Below are positions 5,514-7,355 of a stretch of 7,355 nt of DNA, in pieces (the stretch's first letter is position 1; the number at the start of each line of letters is the position of its first letter). Under the pieces are notes generated by a model. It was given only the letters and a program-made list of their open reading frames with translations, was not told where the DNA came from and searched no databases. The position numbers were made by a program, and so were the translations under genes. Origin of the DNA: Bilamarchaeum sp050303335 (GTDB lineage: Archaea; Micrarchaeota; Micrarchaeia; Anstonellales; Bilamarchaeaceae); NCBI GenBank assembly GCA_050303335.1, contig JBNLBN010000035.1, positions 1-7,355 of the forward strand, in the 5' to 3' direction.

Positions 5514-6647
5514 ATGGTTCTGTTGAGGGAGATATCTGATTTGGAAAAGCTCGATCGGGACCTGCAGGAGATATGCAGCATGCTCGAATACCAGCCTGGA
5601 AGCATCTTCAGGATCGCAAGCCAGTATTATTCCAACTGGGGAATAGATATCACTCCTGAAAATACCGAATGGCTGCTTAACAGATCAAGGACCAGCTATC
5701 TTGAGGAATGGGAGCGGGGCACACGTGCAAGCAACGAGGCGATAGAGCTTGCAGTCCAGGATGCCGGACTCACCAACGGAAACCTGAAACTCAATACCAC
5801 TCTTGCACAGAGCGTTGCCGACATACTGCCCCAGATTGTACTTGCCCGGAAAAACGCCGTTGTTTGCGACGTAGGGGCAGGCGCAGGAGACACCACCATC
5901 GCAGTGCTTGATGAACTTGAGAGGAGGGATGAGGGGGAAACCGCAAGGGCGACACATTTCTATCTGGTTGAACCTTCCATACAGAGGCTGGCCGTTGCCG
6001 AGAAAAACATAGGTAACCACCCGTATGGGAAGAGCATTGGACTGACCCTTGTAAAATCTGACGATTACAACCATCTTCCGATGGTCCGCGATTCCCTGTT
6101 CGATGCCGTCTACTCTAATGCTGTATTCCACCACATGAGCTTTACGACGCATTTCAAAAACCTCCACAGGAAGATAGTCGATGACGGAGCCCTGATAATA
6201 GGGGACTGGTTCACAACAGTCTGGAAGCACCCCGGATTCATAGTCCCGATATTCAAGGGCCTTGGAATGGATACCGAAAGGATAGAAGCATTCAAATCAA
6301 GGTTCGGAATCAGGGACGACGATGTCAAGAGGCTCGAGGAGAAGCTCGACCCGGACCAGAAGGAAGCCAACTACGAGATGGTCCGCTTTGAACAAATGAT
6401 AATGAGGAGATTCAGGGACATACCTTCTGAATCGAGGCTTTTCTTCCTCGAGGCGCATGAATCGCTAGGAGACCGCATCCACAAGCTCGAGCGGTGCAGA
6501 TTCCAGACGGATATTGATGAAATGAAGAAGCACACTAATTTCGCAAGACTCCCAAGAAGTGTGCGCAAGTCATACCCTTCAAGGAAGGTGGCCGGGGAAC
6601 TCGGTGAGTTCACCACAGTGATTTCAGCAAGGAAGATCAAATCCTGA
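5514..6647 (+). CDS. Class I SAM-dependent methyltransferase, second gene of tandem pair
   Basis: 377 residues. After an N-terminal region of about 110 residues, which includes the motif shared with the upstream paralogue (GSIFRIASQYYSNWGIDIT, 29-47), comes a class I methyltransferase core. It has motif I VVCDVGAGAGDTT at 116-128, the ribose-binding acidic residue E153 in LVEPS, motif IV FDAVYSNAVFHHM at 196-208 and strand-5 DGALIIGDW at 224-232. Residues 240-345 form a long, mostly helical insertion or cap that could shape the substrate site. Motif IV lacks the N/D-P-P-Y signature of base amino-methyltransferases and looks more like small-molecule or lipid methyltransferases, but the substrate cannot be named. 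The ATG is 4 bases after the upstream stop with only weak ribosome-binding potential, so translation is probably coupled. The last 11 bases overlap the convergent seryl-tRNA synthetase gene. Confidence 0.9.
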   Translation: MVLLREISDLEKLDRDLQEICSMLEYQPGSIFRIASQYYSNWGIDITPENTEWLLNRSRTSYLEEWERGTRASNEAIELAVQDAGLTNGNLKLNTTLAQSVADILPQIVLARKNAVVCDVGAGAGDTTIAVLDELERRDEGETARATHFYLVEPSIQRLAVAEKNIGNHPYGKSIGLTLVKSDDYNHLPMVRDSLFDAVYSNAVFHHMSFTTHFKNLHRKIVDDGALIIGDWFTTVWKHPGFIVPIFKGLGMDTERIEAFKSRFGIRDDDVKRLEEKLDPDQKEANYEMVRFEQMIMRRFRDIPSESRLFFLEAHESLGDRIHKLERCRFQTDIDEMKKHTNFARLPRSVRKSYPSRKVAGELGEFTTVISARKIKS

Positions 6648-7355
6648 TTTCGTCCATTCCCATAAAGTCGCGAAGGACTTTCGGTATGATTATCCTGTCC
6701 TCTTCCTGGTAATTCTCGACAATTGCAATAAGGGTCCTTCCCACTGCAAGAGAACTGCCGTTAAGAGTATGCACGAATTCAAGCTTTCCGTCCCTCCTGA
6801 ATTTTATGTTCGCCCTCCTTGCCTGGAAATCAGTGAAGTTGGAACATGATGAGATTTCCCTGTATTTTTTCTGTGACGGAACCCATACCTCGAGGTCATA
6901 GGTCTTTGCCGCAGCGAAACCCAGATCACCCGTACAGAGCTCGATCACCTGGTAGGGAAGTTCGAGCAGTTCGAGAATCCGCTCGGCATCCTTGCGGAGC
7001 ATCTCGAGCTCCTTGTAGCTCTCTTCCGGCTTTGTGAACTTGACTAGTTCGACCTTGTCGAACTGGTGCTGCCTGATAAGTCCCTTTATATCGCGGCCGT
7101 ATTCTCCTGCCTCCCTACGGAAGCATGGCGTGAAGGAGCAGTGCTTGATCGGAAGGTCCTTTTCTTCAAGGACCTCGTTGGAATAGAGATTTGTAACTGG
7201 CACCTCGGCTGTCGGGATCAGGTAGTAATCCGGGTCGCTGCTGGTCTTGAACAGGTCTTCCTCGAACTTCGGCAGTTGCCCGGTGCCGCGCAGGCTGTCG
7301 GCATTGACCATATAGGGGACATAGGCTTCGGTATAGCCGTGCTCGGTGGTGTGGG
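6637..7355 (-). CDS. serS: Seryl-tRNA synthetase, catalytic domain (partial, N-terminus outside window)
   Basis: Class II aminoacyl-tRNA synthetase charging tRNA-Ser (and tRNA-Sec where present) with serine. The frame stays open to the window edge, so the gene enters from the right; 238 residues are visible. Reading from the edge, the visible part begins HTTEHGYTEAYVPYMVN, part of motif 1, then GTGQLPKFEEDLF. Next come the PTAEVPVTN (TxE) loop that recognises the serine, motif 2 FRREAGEYGRD with LIRQHQFDKVE, and motif 3 LNGSSLAVGRTLIAIVENYQ. The C-terminus, PKVLRDFMGMDEIRI, ends where common SerRS proteins end. This is the common bacterial/archaeal SerRS, not the rare zinc-dependent type of some methanogens. 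The tRNA-binding coiled-coil arm is expected beyond the window. An internal ATG at 7309-7311 is not the start, because conserved motif 1 sequence continues upstream of it. Confidence 0.97.
   Translation of the reverse strand, partial: HTTEHGYTEAYVPYMVNADSLRGTGQLPKFEEDLFKTSSDPDYYLIPTAEVPVTNLYSNEVLEEKDLPIKHCSFTPCFRREAGEYGRDIKGLIRQHQFDKVELVKFTKPEESYKELEMLRKDAERILELLELPYQVIELCTGDLGFAAAKTYDLEVWVPSQKKYREISSCSNFTDFQARRANIKFRRDGKLEFVHTLNGSSLAVGRTLIAIVENYQEEDRIIIPKVLRDFMGMDEIRI

Noticed and set aside
5685..6230. Minus-strand open frame of 181 codons opposite the SAM-binding core of the second tandem methyltransferase
   Set aside because: It is antisense to well-conserved methyltransferase motifs and has no domain of its own.
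1..7355. CRISPR arrays, insertion sequences, tRNA or rRNA genes
   Set aside because: No regularly spaced repeats, transposase motifs, terminal inverted repeats or tRNA-like T-loop sequences were seen on either strand, and intergenic space is too short for most of these.

Overview
The window looks archaeal. It carries an archaeal/eukaryotic-type elongation factor 2 with the diphthamide histidine context, a stand-alone methyltransferase of the archaeal COG2521 type, TATA-box promoters with purine-rich upstream flanks, short GGTG/GAGG ribosome binding sites, and a T-rich terminator without a hairpin. Arginine is encoded mostly by AGG, and GC content is moderate. Genes are tightly packed, and both convergent pairs overlap at their 3' ends. 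A small-genome lineage of the DPANN kind (Micrarchaeota or Diapherotrites, for example) would fit, but that placement is an inference from general resemblance and not a result.

Layout. Bases 1-138 are AT-rich leader DNA holding the promoter of the EF-2 gene (139-2331, +), which ends in a T-rich terminator. A 152-base intergenic region follows, with a strong TATA box and an imperfect dyad that abuts the ribosome binding site of the next gene. That gene (2484-3599, +) is a 371-residue protein of unknown function. It has a novel-looking front two thirds and a C-terminal glycine-repeat (GXGXG) beta-helix domain like glutamate synthase domain 3. Its end overlaps by 16 bases the convergent COG2521-type methyltransferase (3584-4273, -). 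A 78-base divergent promoter region separates that gene from a two-gene unit on the + strand. The unit consists of two full-length paralogues of a class I SAM-methyltransferase-like family (4352-5509 and 5514-6647), four bases apart. The second has an intact SAM-binding glycine motif and the first has lost it. The unit's end overlaps by 11 bases a convergent seryl-tRNA synthetase (6637 to beyond the window, -), whose N-terminal arm lies outside.

How the genes fit together. EF-2 and SerRS are core translation genes, and the COG2521-type enzyme could plausibly modify RNA. The most interesting part is the tandem pair: one apparently active methyltransferase and one apparently dead paralogue, probably co-translated, which suggests an active/regulatory heterodimer of unknown substrate. 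The second unexplained item is the GXGXG-domain protein, which has no glutamate synthase or formylmethanofuran dehydrogenase partner genes nearby.
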